From NCBI RefSeq assembly GCF_005280195.1, contig NZ_SZPR01000018.1, forward strand, positions 341,524-405,523: a DNA stretch of 64,000 nucleotides, read 5' to 3'. Position 1 is the first letter of the stretch. Every line of letters begins with the position of its first letter. A program made the translations under genes and the position numbers. This stretch comes from Streptomyces galbus (lineage in GTDB: Bacteria; Actinomycetota; Actinomycetes; Streptomycetales; Streptomycetaceae). The notes below the pieces were generated by a model. It saw only the letters and a list, made by a program, of their open reading frames with translations. It had not been told where the DNA came from and made no database searches. This document shows, in pieces, positions 29,081 through 37,727 of this stretch.

Positions 29081-29539
29081 GTGACCGCCGAAGCACCGAC
29101 CGCCCCCGCCCTGTCGTACGGCCGGCTGATCCCCGTCACCGTCCACTTCGACGACCTGGACGCGCTCGGCCTGCTGCACAACGCGCGCTACCCGCTGCTC
29201 GTCGAGCGCGCCTGGACGGAGCTGTGGCAGCAGCACGGGGTGCGGTTCGAGGGCGACTGGGCGGCGGCCGGGGACGCCTGCAACGCGGTGAAGGAACTCC
29301 GCGTCACCTACGAGGCCCCGGTCACCCGGCCCGGCACCTACGCCGTGCACCTGTGGCTGGACCGCCTGGGCACCACCGGGCTGACGTACGGCTTCCGCTT
29401 CTGCTCGGCGGACGGGGCCACCACCTACGCCCGCGGCACCCGCGTCCTGGTCCGGCTGGACCCGCACACCCTGCGGCCGGCGCCCTGGAGCGACACCCTC
29501 AGGAGTGCCGGTCGGGAACTGCTGCGGCCGGCCGGCTGA
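29081..29539 (+). CDS. Hotdog-fold acyl-CoA thioesterase
   Basis: A 152-residue 4HBT-type protein. The motif VHFDDLDALGLLHNARYPLLVERA holds the catalytic aspartate of the 4-hydroxybenzoyl-CoA thioesterase family, followed by the hotdog strand pattern (VTYEAPVTRPGTYAVHLWLDRLG). GTG 29081 fits the family N-terminus; CAGGAG lies about 8 bases upstream. TAGGAT at 29033-29038 may be its -10. Its last 41 bases overlap the 3' end of the opposing MFS gene. Substrate unknown. Confidence 0.85.
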   Translation: MTAEAPTAPALSYGRLIPVTVHFDDLDALGLLHNARYPLLVERAWTELWQQHGVRFEGDWAAAGDACNAVKELRVTYEAPVTRPGTYAVHLWLDRLGTTGLTYGFRFCSADGATTYARGTRVLVRLDPHTLRPAPWSDTLRSAGRELLRPAG

Positions 29540-30710
29540 GCTTCGGCCGGTTGCGCTCACCGGACCGCAGCACGCCCGCGAAGGCGGCGAGCCCGCACGC
29601 CAGCACCGTGACGACCACGAACGACACCGTCAGGTCCGTCGCCTGCGCCACCCCGCCGATCAGGCTCGGGGCGATCAGCCCCGAGGTGTAGGTGATCGTG
29701 GCGACGCCCGCGATGGCCTGGCTCGGGTTCGGGCCGCTGTGGCCCGCCGCCGCGAAGCACAGCGGGACCACCACGGCGATCCCGAGGCCCATCAGGGCGA
29801 AGCCGGTCATCGCCACGGCCGGGTGCCCGGCGAGCACGATCAGCAGCCCGCCGAACGCGGCGAGCACCCCGCCGGCCCGCACGGTGCCCACCGAGCCGAA
29901 CCGGTTGACCACCGCGTCCCCCGCGATGCGGGCCACCGCCATGGTGAGCATGAAGCCGGTCGTGCACGCCGCGGCCAGGCCCGCCGAGGACTCCAGCCGG
30001 TCCCGCAGGTAGACCGCGGACCAGTCCAGGCTCGCGCCCTCCGCGAACACCGCGCAGAACCCCACCGCGCCGATGAGCAGCGCCGACCGGGGCGGCAGCG
30101 CGAACCGCGGCGGCGCCTCGTCCTCCTCGGCCGCCCGCAGGTCCGGCACCCACCGGCAGACCACCGCACCGAGCACGGTCAGCACGGCCGCCGCCAGCGC
30201 GAAGTGCACGCGCGCGTCCGAGCCGAGGTGGGCGGCGAGGGTGCCCGCCGCCGAGCCGACCAGCGCGCCCGCGCTCCACATGCCGTGCAGCCCGGACATG
30301 ATCGACTTGCCGAGCCGGTGCTCCACCTCCACGCCCAGCGCGTTCATCGCCACGTCCGCCATGCCCGCGCTGGCGCCGTAGACGAACATCGCCAGGCACA
30401 GCGTGAGCAGGTTCGGCGCCAGGGCCGGCAGCACCAGGGACGCGGTCCACATCGCCAGCAGGGCGCGCAGGGACGTACGGCTGCCGAAGCGGTGGGTGAT
30501 CCCGCCGGCCAGCGGCATCGCGCAGGAGGCGCCGAACGCCGTGAACGCCAGCGCGAACCCCAGCTGGCCCGCGCTGAGCGAGGCGTGGTCCTGGACCCAG
30601 GGCACCCGGGTCGCGAAGGTGCCCGTGACGGCGCCGTGCACCGCGAACACGGCCGCCACCGCGTACCGGGCGTGCCGTAGCGCGCGCTGCTCGTCCACCA
30701 CTTCCGTCAT
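29499..30710 (-). CDS. MFS transporter
   Basis: A 403-residue major facilitator protein with 12 hydrophobic segments and a charged central loop (RAAEEDEAPPR). ATG 30710 was chosen because GGGAGG lies about 8 bases upstream. It is divergent from a ROK-family regulator, and a 23-bp palindrome lies between the two starts, so it is probably repressed by that regulator and induced by a sugar or metabolite. The fold resembles sugar-efflux or fucose/galactose permease-type MFS proteins; the substrate cannot be read. Confidence 0.85.
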   Translation of the reverse strand: MTEVVDEQRALRHARYAVAAVFAVHGAVTGTFATRVPWVQDHASLSAGQLGFALAFTAFGASCAMPLAGGITHRFGSRTSLRALLAMWTASLVLPALAPNLLTLCLAMFVYGASAGMADVAMNALGVEVEHRLGKSIMSGLHGMWSAGALVGSAAGTLAAHLGSDARVHFALAAAVLTVLGAVVCRWVPDLRAAEEDEAPPRFALPPRSALLIGAVGFCAVFAEGASLDWSAVYLRDRLESSAGLAAACTTGFMLTMAVARIAGDAVVNRFGSVGTVRAGGVLAAFGGLLIVLAGHPAVAMTGFALMGLGIAVVVPLCFAAAGHSGPNPSQAIAGVATITYTSGLIAPSLIGGVAQATDLTVSFVVVTVLACGLAAFAGVLRSGERNRPKLSRPAAAVPDRHS

Positions 30711-30756
30711 GCCCGGACCCTCCCCGAGGTACATCTCCGTGTCGTGCCGACGTAAA

Positions 30757-30779
30757 CTATCAGGAACCCTGCCTGATAG
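30757..30779. promoter_or_regulatory. Palindromic operator between MFS and ROK genes
   Basis: CTATCAGG (30757-30764) and CCTGATAG (30772-30779) are perfect 8-bp arms with a 7-base spacer, in an A/T-richer patch. It lies 47 bases before the MFS start and 70 bases before the ROK start. It is the expected site for the divergent ROK repressor. Confidence 0.7.
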
Positions 30780-30848
30780 ATAGCGGGCAGAGAGCGGTTA
30801 CTCCGACCGCGGCCCCGGCGGCCGCGCCGATCTGGGAGGATCCCCGGC

Positions 30849-32093
30849 ATGCCCGCATCCCCGAGCACCGCCCGGGCCATCAACGACCGGCTCGCGCTGC
30901 GCCTGCTCCAGCAGCAGGGCCCGCTCACGGCGGCGCAGCTCAAGCAGCACACCGGTCTGTCCCGGCCGACCGTCGCCGACCTCGTAGACCGGCTCGCCGC
31001 GTCCGGGCTGATCGAGGTCGTCGGCGAGGCCGGCGCACAGCGCCGCGGCCCCAACGCCAAGCTCTACGGCATCGTCGCCGACCGCGCCCACCTGGCCGCC
31101 CTGGACGTGCGCACCGAGGGCGTCTCGGTGCTGGTCTCCGACCTGGTCGGACGGGTGCTGGGCGAGGCGTCGGTGCCGATCGGCCACGACACGGGCACCG
31201 GGCACGCCGTCGAACAGGCGGTGGCGCTCGTGGAGCGGGTGGCGAAGGAGGCGGGCGCCGACCGCCTGCACACCGTCGGGATCGGTGCCCCCGGGCTCAT
31301 CGACCCGGCCACCGGCGAACTGCGCGACTCCGGTGGGCTCCCCGCCTGGCACCGGCGGCTGGTGGCCGCCCTCCAGGAGCGACTGCCCGCGGCCCGCGTC
31401 ACGGTGGAGAACGAGACCAACCTGGCCGCCCTGGCCGAGCAGCGCGACGGCGCGGCCCGCGACCGCGACACCTTCGTGCTGCTGTGGCTGGGCATCGGCA
31501 CCGGCGCCGCCGTCGTCCTCGACGGCCATCTGCGCCGGGGCGCCTCCGGCGGCACGGGCGAGATCGGCTTCCTGCCGGTGCCGTGGACGCGGGGCCTGCC
31601 CTCGGCGACGGACTGCGCGGGCGGCTTTCACTCCCTGGCCAGCTCGGCGGCGATCGTCGAACTGGCCGGACGGCACGGTCTGACGGCACCGGCGAGTGCG
31701 GAGGAGCCGCTGGGGGCGGGACTGGTGCGGGCGGCGGCGGGGAGCGTGTCGGCGGACGGTGCCGAGGGTCCGCAGGGCGCGGGCGGCGGCGCGGGCGACG
31801 GCGGCGCGGGCGGTGCCGGGGCCTTCCTCGACGCGCTCGCCGACCGGGTCGCCCTCGGGGTGGCCTCCGTGGTCGCGGTGCTGGACCCGGGGTGCGTGGT
31901 CCTCGGCGGCGAGGTCGGCCGGGCCGGCGGGACGGAGCTGGCCGGCCGGGTGGAGGAGCGGATCCGGCGGATGGCGCCCCTGCCGACCGAGGTGCGCGCC
32001 GGCGTCCTGGGTGGCGCGGCGGTGCTGCGCGGGGCGCTGCTGACGGCCCGGGAGGCGGCCCAGGAGGAGCTGTTCGCGCCCCCCGACCGCTGA
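30849..32093 (+). CDS. ROK-family transcriptional regulator
   Basis: A 414-residue ROK protein. Residues about 8-60 are a MarR-like winged helix (LRLLQQQGPLTAAQLKQHTGLSRPTVADLVDRL). The ROK domain has IGAPGLIDPATGEL, VENETNLAALAE and LWLGIGTGAAVVLDG. The zinc motif CxCGxxGCxE of sugar kinases and of NagC is absent. A Gly/Ala-rich insert (about residues 305-325) breaks the C-terminal lobe. ATG 30849 after GGGAGGA. It likely controls the divergent MFS gene through the palindrome at 30757. Confidence 0.88.
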   Translation: MPASPSTARAINDRLALRLLQQQGPLTAAQLKQHTGLSRPTVADLVDRLAASGLIEVVGEAGAQRRGPNAKLYGIVADRAHLAALDVRTEGVSVLVSDLVGRVLGEASVPIGHDTGTGHAVEQAVALVERVAKEAGADRLHTVGIGAPGLIDPATGELRDSGGLPAWHRRLVAALQERLPAARVTVENETNLAALAEQRDGAARDRDTFVLLWLGIGTGAAVVLDGHLRRGASGGTGEIGFLPVPWTRGLPSATDCAGGFHSLASSAAIVELAGRHGLTAPASAEEPLGAGLVRAAAGSVSADGAEGPQGAGGGAGDGGAGGAGAFLDALADRVALGVASVVAVLDPGCVVLGGEVGRAGGTELAGRVEERIRRMAPLPTEVRAGVLGGAAVLRGALLTAREAAQEELFAPPDR

Positions 32094-32095
32094 GC

Positions 32096-32134
32096 ACCGC
32101 GCCCCTGGGCCCTGCGCGGGCTCAGGGGCGCGGT
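32096..32134 (+). terminator. Terminator of the ROK regulator gene
   Basis: 12-bp perfect stem ACCGCGCCCCTG (32096-32107) with complement (32123-32134), 15-base loop, directly after the stop. Confidence 0.75.
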
Positions 32135-32149
32135 CGCTTCACGTTGGGA

Positions 32150-32191
32150 GGCCCGGCGGCGGGCAAGGGCCGTCGTCACCGCCGCCGGGCC
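32150..32191 (-). terminator. Terminator of the large chitinase gene
   Basis: 13-bp perfect stem (GGCCCGGCGGCGG at 32150-32162 with complement at 32179-32191), 16-base loop, 11 bases after the chitinase stop on the minus strand. It stands back to back with the ROK terminator. Confidence 0.7.
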
Positions 32192-32202
32192 CGCTTCGCG
32201 GG

Positions 32203-34614
32203 TCAGCAGGCTCCGAGGTCCTGCCAGACCCCCCACTCACCCGTGGTGCCGGGCTCCTCGCCCTTGGTCCACCACTTGGCCTTCCACGAGTGCCCCTTGT
32301 GGGAGACGACAGTCCCCCCGGAGTACTCGCTCGTGGCGTTCCACACGGCCGCCGTGCAGGCGCCGTTGGAGGGGGACGGGCTGCCGGAGGGTGAGGGGCT
32401 GCCGGACGGCGAAGGGCTGCCGGACGGGCTGGGGGTCGCGGAGGGGGAGGGGCTGGCCGAGGGGGAGGGGCTGGTGCTCGTGCCGGGGTTCACCACCGTG
32501 GTCCCGCGCGCCAGGTCGCCGGCGAGCGCGTACGTCCGGCCGCCGAACGTCACCGTCCAGTTGGACGGCGTCGACACCGGCAGGTAGTACACGAAGTCCA
32601 GTTCCACCGACGCCCCGGGCGCCAGCGTCTGCCAGCCCGGCAGCTTCAGCGACACGCGGTGGTAGTCGCCCTTGAGGCCGCCGACGTTGCTCCCGGTGTG
32701 GTCGCTGCGGATCACCGAGGTGCCCCAGCCGGACTGGTCCTTGGCGTTGCCGGGCGCGGAGGTGCCGTAGTCGAACTGGAACTCCGTGCCGCCCGGCAGC
32801 GTCACCTGGGTGTTGTTGGTGATCTTCAGCTTGGGGCTGATCGGGTAGTTGGAGTCGCCGAGCGGGAACTGCCCGAAGTCCACGCCGATGTCCAGCGCCT
32901 GCGTCGGCAGGTCGGTGGTGGCCCGCTTCGCGCCGTACGGGGAGGCCGACTTGAACTTCTCGTACATCGCGGAGGTCAGCGTCGAGCCGGGCTCGTACTG
33001 TCCCTTGGCCGCGTTCCAGCCGTAGTCCCCGGCCAGCTCCCACACCATCGTGCCGCCGATGCCGTGGGAGACCACGTAGTCGGCCTTGGCGTTCACCGAC
33101 TGCTCGTCCTCGGTGGACAGGAACACCTTCTTCTCGGCGTTCCACAGCCAGGGCGCCACCAGCGTGGCGTCGTACTTGCGGGCGTAGGTCCCGGTCAGCT
33201 TGGTGCCGGCCGGGAAGCCGTAGCGGGTGACGTAGTCGCCGACGACGCCCTTCTCGAGGTTCTTGGCGTGCCACATCGGGTTGGACCCGGCGGGTGCCTC
33301 GCGGCCGGCCGTGTCGAGGTCGTGCCAGAGGTTGTCGATGCCGACGGCGCCGTCGCCGCACTTGGTCAGGCCGGACCCGGCCGGGCAGGTGGTGGTGGCC
33401 GCCTTGCCCCACAGGCCGTCGGTGCCGCCGGTGACGTTCCTGAAGCCCCGGGTGTAGTAGGGCAGTCCGATGTTGATCCGGCCGGCCGGCATCGACCCGC
33501 GGAAGTAGTGGTAGGCCCAGTCGGTGTTCAGGTAGCCGGTGCCGCCGTACTGGGAGGTGGAGTAGACGCCCGCCGCCGCGAGCTCGGCGTCCTTGCCGTC
33601 GTCGAAGAGCGAGGCGTTCGGCCCCACGTACTCGTTCCAGGCGCCGTGCAGGTCGTAGGACATGATGTTGACGTAGTCCAGGTACTTCTGGACCTGGAAG
33701 GTCTCCATGCCGCGCAGCAGGTAGCCGGAGGACGGGGCCGCGACCGACAGCAGGTAGTGCCGGCCGTCCGAGGCGCCCGCGCGGTCCAGCTTCTCGCGCA
33801 GCGTCCTCATCAGGGCCGCGTAGCCCTTGACCAGGCCGGCCCGGCGGGCGTTGGACAGCGACCAGTCGAGCGGGTTGCCCGAGTCCTTCATGGTCGTCGG
33901 GTACTCGTAGTCGATGTCGACGCCGTTGAAGCCGTACTTCCTGATGAAGTCCACCGCCGAGTTCGCGAACGTGTCGATGCCGGCCTGGTTGACCGAGCCG
34001 TCCGCGTTCGTGGCCAGGGCGTAGAAGCCGCCGGAGTCCACCCGGGCCCCGCTGTCGTCGAAGTAGCCCCCGGTCTCGGCCCAGCCGCCCACCGAGATCA
34101 GCGTCTTGACGTTCGGGTGCTGCTTCTTGAACTTGTTCAGCAGGTTGAAGTGGCCCTGGTAGGGCAGCGCCGGGTCCATCTCGGCCCCGGCCACGCCGGG
34201 CCAGGTCGTCCCGGTCGCCGCGTTGGCCGCGCCGTCGGCGCCCACGGAGATCCGGTTGCCGCCGTCGACGTGCGCGAAGGCGTAGTTGACGTGGGTGACC
34301 TTGTCCCACGGGATGTCCGGGGCGAGGTAGGCGGGCGTGCCGTCCTTGCCGGTGCGCCAGCCGGTGAAGTAGCCGATCACCCGGCGCTGGTGGTCGGGGC
34401 CCATCTTCTCCCGGCCGGCCGTGTCGTAGACCGAGCAGTACGGAACCTGGACGCCGGGGGTCTCGTAGAGCCCGTCGGGACGGCAGGCCTCCTGGTCGGC
34501 GGCCTGCGAGACGCTCGCCGGGAGCCCGGCGAGCAGCAGGCCGGCGATCGCCGCGACGCCCGCGTACAGCGCGGGTCCCGGGCGGCGGCGGGGATGACGT
34601 GAGGGGGACGGCAC
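32203..34614 (-). CDS. Secreted multidomain GH18 chitinase
   Basis: An 803-residue exported enzyme. A basic N-terminus and hydrophobic stretch (residues about 14-36, AxA near 38) form a signal peptide. The GH18 barrel follows, with TLISVGGW and GVDIDYEYP holding the catalytic Glu237; the first Asp of the DxxDxDxE motif is Asn230. A beta-sandwich module lies at about 600-725, then a Ser/Pro-repeat linker and a C-terminal CBM5/12 chitin-binding domain (AAVWNATSEYSGG). GTG 34614 is 9 bases behind GAGAGG; the in-frame GTG at 34632 would overlap that site. The promoter carries DasR-type and direct-repeat elements. Confidence 0.92.
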   Translation of the reverse strand: MPSPSRHPRRRPGPALYAGVAAIAGLLLAGLPASVSQAADQEACRPDGLYETPGVQVPYCSVYDTAGREKMGPDHQRRVIGYFTGWRTGKDGTPAYLAPDIPWDKVTHVNYAFAHVDGGNRISVGADGAANAATGTTWPGVAGAEMDPALPYQGHFNLLNKFKKQHPNVKTLISVGGWAETGGYFDDSGARVDSGGFYALATNADGSVNQAGIDTFANSAVDFIRKYGFNGVDIDYEYPTTMKDSGNPLDWSLSNARRAGLVKGYAALMRTLREKLDRAGASDGRHYLLSVAAPSSGYLLRGMETFQVQKYLDYVNIMSYDLHGAWNEYVGPNASLFDDGKDAELAAAGVYSTSQYGGTGYLNTDWAYHYFRGSMPAGRINIGLPYYTRGFRNVTGGTDGLWGKAATTTCPAGSGLTKCGDGAVGIDNLWHDLDTAGREAPAGSNPMWHAKNLEKGVVGDYVTRYGFPAGTKLTGTYARKYDATLVAPWLWNAEKKVFLSTEDEQSVNAKADYVVSHGIGGTMVWELAGDYGWNAAKGQYEPGSTLTSAMYEKFKSASPYGAKRATTDLPTQALDIGVDFGQFPLGDSNYPISPKLKITNNTQVTLPGGTEFQFDYGTSAPGNAKDQSGWGTSVIRSDHTGSNVGGLKGDYHRVSLKLPGWQTLAPGASVELDFVYYLPVSTPSNWTVTFGGRTYALAGDLARGTTVVNPGTSTSPSPSASPSPSATPSPSGSPSPSGSPSPSGSPSPSNGACTAAVWNATSEYSGGTVVSHKGHSWKAKWWTKGEEPGTTGEWGVWQDLGAC

Positions 34615-34645
34615 GGGTCGGTTCCTCTCCACGGAAGTTGCGCAG

Positions 34646-34688
34646 ACCCTAGAGAGGACTAGACCACTGCGTCAATAGGTATGGACCA
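34646..34688 (-). promoter_or_regulatory. Chitinase promoter with paired direct repeats and DasR-like site
   Basis: Read on the minus strand: TTGACG (-35, 34675-34670), an 18-bp spacer and TAGGGT (-10, 34651-34646). The spacer contains TGGTCTAGTCCT (34666-34655), close to the DasR site core TGGTCTAGACCA. A second 12-mer TGGTCCATACCT lies at 34688-34677, just upstream of the -35, 22 bp away. This is the direct-repeat layout described for Streptomyces chitinase promoters (glucose repression, chitin induction). Confidence 0.75.
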
Positions 34689-34846
34689 ATCCCGATCGGC
34701 GGGGACCGGGAGTTGGGGGGTGGGACGCAGGGGGCGTCGCGGGAGGATCCGGAGAAGTCCCCACCCGTCGCTTGTGAGCCAGCCCACACGACTGGCCCGT
34801 GTGGACGCCGGGCGGCCGTGGCACACTGGGCCCTGTACCAACAGCA

Positions 34847-34973
34847 GCGCACTCCGGGGTCGGTGAAAGTCCGAACCGGCGGTTACAGTCCGCGACCCGG
34901 TCGCTTCCAGCGGCCGGTTGACCAGGTGGAATTCCTGGACCGACGGTTAAAGTCCGGATGGGAGGCAGTGCGC
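34847..34973 (+). ncRNA. FMN riboswitch (RFN element)
   Basis: The outer stem pairs GCGCACT (34847-34853) with AGTGCGC (34967-34973). Conserved RFN segments lie inside: CGGTGAAAGTCCGAACC near 34861, GGTTACAGTCCGCGACCC near 34881, CTGGACCGACGG near 34935, and TTAAAGTCCGGATGGGAGGC near 34948. It lies 147 bases before ribE and should lower expression of the riboflavin genes when FMN is high. Downstream are hairpins that may form the expression platform, including CTCGTCC/GGACGAG at 35007-35024. CACACT at 34822-34827 may be the -10 of the transcript. Confidence 0.95.
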
Positions 34974-35120
34974 GGCGGGCGAGCATGCGTGCGCGCCGCC
35001 GATCCGCTCGTCCCCTGGGACGAGTCCGTCCGGCGTCGCTCCCGGCGTTCTCGCGCGTTCCTTCTGTCGTCCTCGACAGGCCCCGGAGTCCGTGCCCGAA
35101 GAGGCAGGAGGACCCGGGAA

Positions 35121-35744
35121 GTGTTCACCGGAATCGTCGAAGAGCTGGGCGAGGTCACGGCCGTCGAGACCCTCGACGACGCGTGTCGCTTCCGGCTGCG
35201 CGGCCCCGTCGTCACCGGCGGCGCGAAGCACGGAGACTCCATCGCCGTCAACGGCGTGTGCCTCACGGTCGTCGAGCACGAGGGCGACGAGTTCACCGCC
35301 GACGTCATGGCGGAGACCCTCCACCGCTCCAGCCTCGGCGCCCTCACCGTCGGCTCCCGCGTCAACCTCGAGCGTCCCACCGCCGTGGGCGCGCGCCTCG
35401 GCGGGCACATCGTCCAGGGACACGTCGACGGCACCGGCGAGATCGTCGCCCGCACGCCGTCCGAGCACTGGGAGATCGTGGAGATCTCGCTGCCCGCGCA
35501 CCTGTCCCGGTACGTCGTGGAGAAGGGCTCCATCACCGTCGACGGCATCAGCCTCACGGTCGTCGAGGCGGGCACCGACCGCTTCACCGTCAGCCTCATC
35601 CCCACCACGCTCGCCCTGACCACGCTCGGCCTCAAGCAGCCCGGCGACCCGGTCAACCTCGAGGTGGACGTCGTCGCCAAGTACGTCGAGCGCCTGCTCG
35701 CCGCGGGCCAGGCCGGACAGGCGGGACAGGGGGCGGCACGGTGA
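35121..35744 (+). CDS. ribE: Riboflavin synthase (alpha chain)
   Basis: RibE (207 aa) converts two molecules of 6,7-dimethyl-8-ribityllumazine to riboflavin. The N-terminal MFTGIVEELGEV and the two lumazine-binding repeats are plain, the first with HGDSIAVNGVCLTVVE, the second with GHIVQGHVDGTG and GSITVDGISLTVVE. GTG 35121 is preceded by GGAGGACCCGGGAA. The frame is open further upstream into the riboswitch, but the conserved N-terminus fixes the start. The stop overlaps the ribM start (GTGA). It is under the FMN riboswitch. Confidence 0.97.
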   Translation: MFTGIVEELGEVTAVETLDDACRFRLRGPVVTGGAKHGDSIAVNGVCLTVVEHEGDEFTADVMAETLHRSSLGALTVGSRVNLERPTAVGARLGGHIVQGHVDGTGEIVARTPSEHWEIVEISLPAHLSRYVVEKGSITVDGISLTVVEAGTDRFTVSLIPTTLALTTLGLKQPGDPVNLEVDVVAKYVERLLAAGQAGQAGQGAAR

Positions 35745-36382
35745 ACTGGCTGAACTCCGAGGCGTTCGTCCTCTTCGACCAGCACATCATCTGGTCCGAC
35801 ATGATCGGCAACATCCTGGGCCTGATCACCCTCGGCCTCGGCTGGCGCCGGTCCCTCCTGACCTGGCCCGTGCAGTTCCTGTCCGGTCTGGTGCTGTTCA
35901 CCGCCTTCTACGGCCACCTCGCCGGCAGCGCCGGCAAGCAGGTCGTCGTCATGGTCGTCGCGCTCTACGGCTGGTGGCAGTGGCAGCGCGGCCGGGGCAA
36001 GGCCGACGACGGCCGGATCACCGTCCGCTTCGCCGGCTGGCGCGAGCGCGGCGCCATGCTGGTCGCGGCCGCCGCCGGGACCGTCGCGGTGGCCCTGCTG
36101 TTCCAGGCGTACCCCAGCCTCTCCTGGGACCCCTGGCCCGACGCCTACATCTTCGTCGGCACCGTCGTCGCCATGTACGCCCAGGCCAAGGGCATGGTCG
36201 AGTTCTGGATCGCCTGGCTGCTCGTCGACGTCGTCGGCGTCCCGCTGAACTTCGCCAACGGCTACGCCTTCTCCGGCTTCGTCTACGTCATCTACGGCGC
36301 GCTCGTCCTGTGGGGCATGCGCGACTGGTGGCTGCGCTCCCGCCGGGGCTCGCGGCCCACTCTGGAGGGAGCACCGGCATGA
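35741..36382 (+). CDS. ribM: PnuC-family riboflavin transporter RibM
   Basis: A 213-residue membrane protein with about 7 hydrophobic helices and the PnuC-type motif ALYGWWQWQRG and C-terminal VYVIYGALVLWGMRDWW. PnuC proteins import nicotinamide riboside, but members inside actinobacterial rib operons (RibM/PnuX) are facilitators of riboflavin and, in S. davawensis, roseoflavin. Position between ribE and ribBA, with 4-base overlaps on both sides, supports riboflavin. It is under the same FMN riboswitch. Confidence 0.9.
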   Translation: MNWLNSEAFVLFDQHIIWSDMIGNILGLITLGLGWRRSLLTWPVQFLSGLVLFTAFYGHLAGSAGKQVVVMVVALYGWWQWQRGRGKADDGRITVRFAGWRERGAMLVAAAAGTVAVALLFQAYPSLSWDPWPDAYIFVGTVVAMYAQAKGMVEFWIAWLLVDVVGVPLNFANGYAFSGFVYVIYGALVLWGMRDWWLRSRRGSRPTLEGAPA

Positions 36383-37668
36383 GCACGGCACCGATCCTCT
36401 ACAGCACCGACGGCATCGAGGACTTCGCCCTCGACCCGGTCGAACAGGCCGTCGCCGACATCGCGGCCGGCCGCCCGGTCGTGGTCGTCGACGACGAGGA
36501 CCGCGAGAACGAGGGCGACCTCGTCATCGCCGCCGAGATGGCCACGCCCGAGATCGTAGCCTTCATGATGAGCGAGTGCCGGGGTCTGATCTGCGCCCCC
36601 ATGGAGGGCGACGAACTGGACCGGCTGCGACTGCCGCAGATGGTCCAGGACAACACCGAGTCGATGAAGACCGCCTTCACGGTCTCCGTCGACGCCTCCG
36701 GCGCCCACGGCGTCACCACCGGCATCTCCGCCGCCGACCGCGCCACCACCCTGCGGCTCCTCGCGGGCGGCGAGGCCGGACCGGGCGACTTCGTCCGCCC
36801 CGGCCACGTCTTCCCGCTGCGCGCCCGCCCCGGCGGCGTCCTGGTGCGCAACGGCCACACCGAGGCGGCCGTGGACCTCGCCCGCCTCGCGGGGCTGCGC
36901 CCGGCCGGCGCCATCGTGGAGATCGCCGGCGAGGACGGCCGCATGCTGCGCCTGCCCGAGCTGATCCCCTTCGCCCGCAAGCACGGTCTGACGATCATCT
37001 CCATCGAGGACCTGATCGCCTACCGCCGCAGCGCCGAACCCACCGTCCGCCGCGAGGCCGAGGTCCACCTGCCCACCGCGCACGGCACCTTCACGGCGTA
37101 CGGCTACCGCTCCACCGTCGACGGCGTCGAGCACGTCGCCCTGGTCCACGGCGACCTCGGCGACGGCGAGGACGTCCTGGTCCGCATGCACTCCGAGTGC
37201 CTGACCGGCGACGTCTTCGGCTCCCTGCGCTGCGACTGCGGCCCCCAGCTCGACGCGGCCCTGGAGCGGGTCCGCGCCGCCGGCCGCGGGGTCGTCGTCT
37301 ACCTGCGCGGACACGAGGGGCGCGGCATCGGCCTGCTGTCCAAGCTGCGCGCCTACGAACTCCAGGAGCGCGGCCACGACACCCTGGACGCCAACCTGGA
37401 ACTCGGCCTGCCCGCCGACGCCCGCGACTACGGCGCCGGCGCGCAGATCCTGAAGGACCTCGGCGTGCACAGCGTGCGCCTGATGACCAACAACCCCGAC
37501 AAGTCCGACGCGCTGGCCCACCACGGCATCACCGTCTCCGCGAGGGAGCCGATGCCCGTGCAGGCCGACGAGCACAACATCCGCTACCTGCGCACCAAGC
37601 GGGACCGGATGGGTCACGACCTGCCCTGGCTGGACACGGCCGCCGTGTCCCCCTGCGGCACCCAGTGA
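36379..37668 (+). CDS. ribBA: Bifunctional DHBP synthase / GTP cyclohydrolase II
   Basis: A 429-residue fusion. The N-terminal half (RibB) makes 3,4-dihydroxy-2-butanone 4-phosphate from ribulose 5-phosphate: DDEDRENEGDL metal motif and HGVTTGISAADR. The C-terminal half (RibA) opens GTP: the zinc cysteines lie in HSECLTGDVFGSLRCDCG, followed by the arginine motif RGHEGRGIGL. ATG 36379 overlaps the ribM stop. It supplies both precursors of lumazine for the adjacent ribH and ribE. The rpe product of this window lies in the same pentose-phosphate supply route. Confidence 0.97.
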   Translation: MSTAPILYSTDGIEDFALDPVEQAVADIAAGRPVVVVDDEDRENEGDLVIAAEMATPEIVAFMMSECRGLICAPMEGDELDRLRLPQMVQDNTESMKTAFTVSVDASGAHGVTTGISAADRATTLRLLAGGEAGPGDFVRPGHVFPLRARPGGVLVRNGHTEAAVDLARLAGLRPAGAIVEIAGEDGRMLRLPELIPFARKHGLTIISIEDLIAYRRSAEPTVRREAEVHLPTAHGTFTAYGYRSTVDGVEHVALVHGDLGDGEDVLVRMHSECLTGDVFGSLRCDCGPQLDAALERVRAAGRGVVVYLRGHEGRGIGLLSKLRAYELQERGHDTLDANLELGLPADARDYGAGAQILKDLGVHSVRLMTNNPDKSDALAHHGITVSAREPMPVQADEHNIRYLRTKRDRMGHDLPWLDTAAVSPCGTQ

Positions 37669-37727
37669 CACCCGGCACCACCCCGAGCGCATCGGGCGAC
37701 ACCCGTACAAGGCACTGAAGGAGAGAC

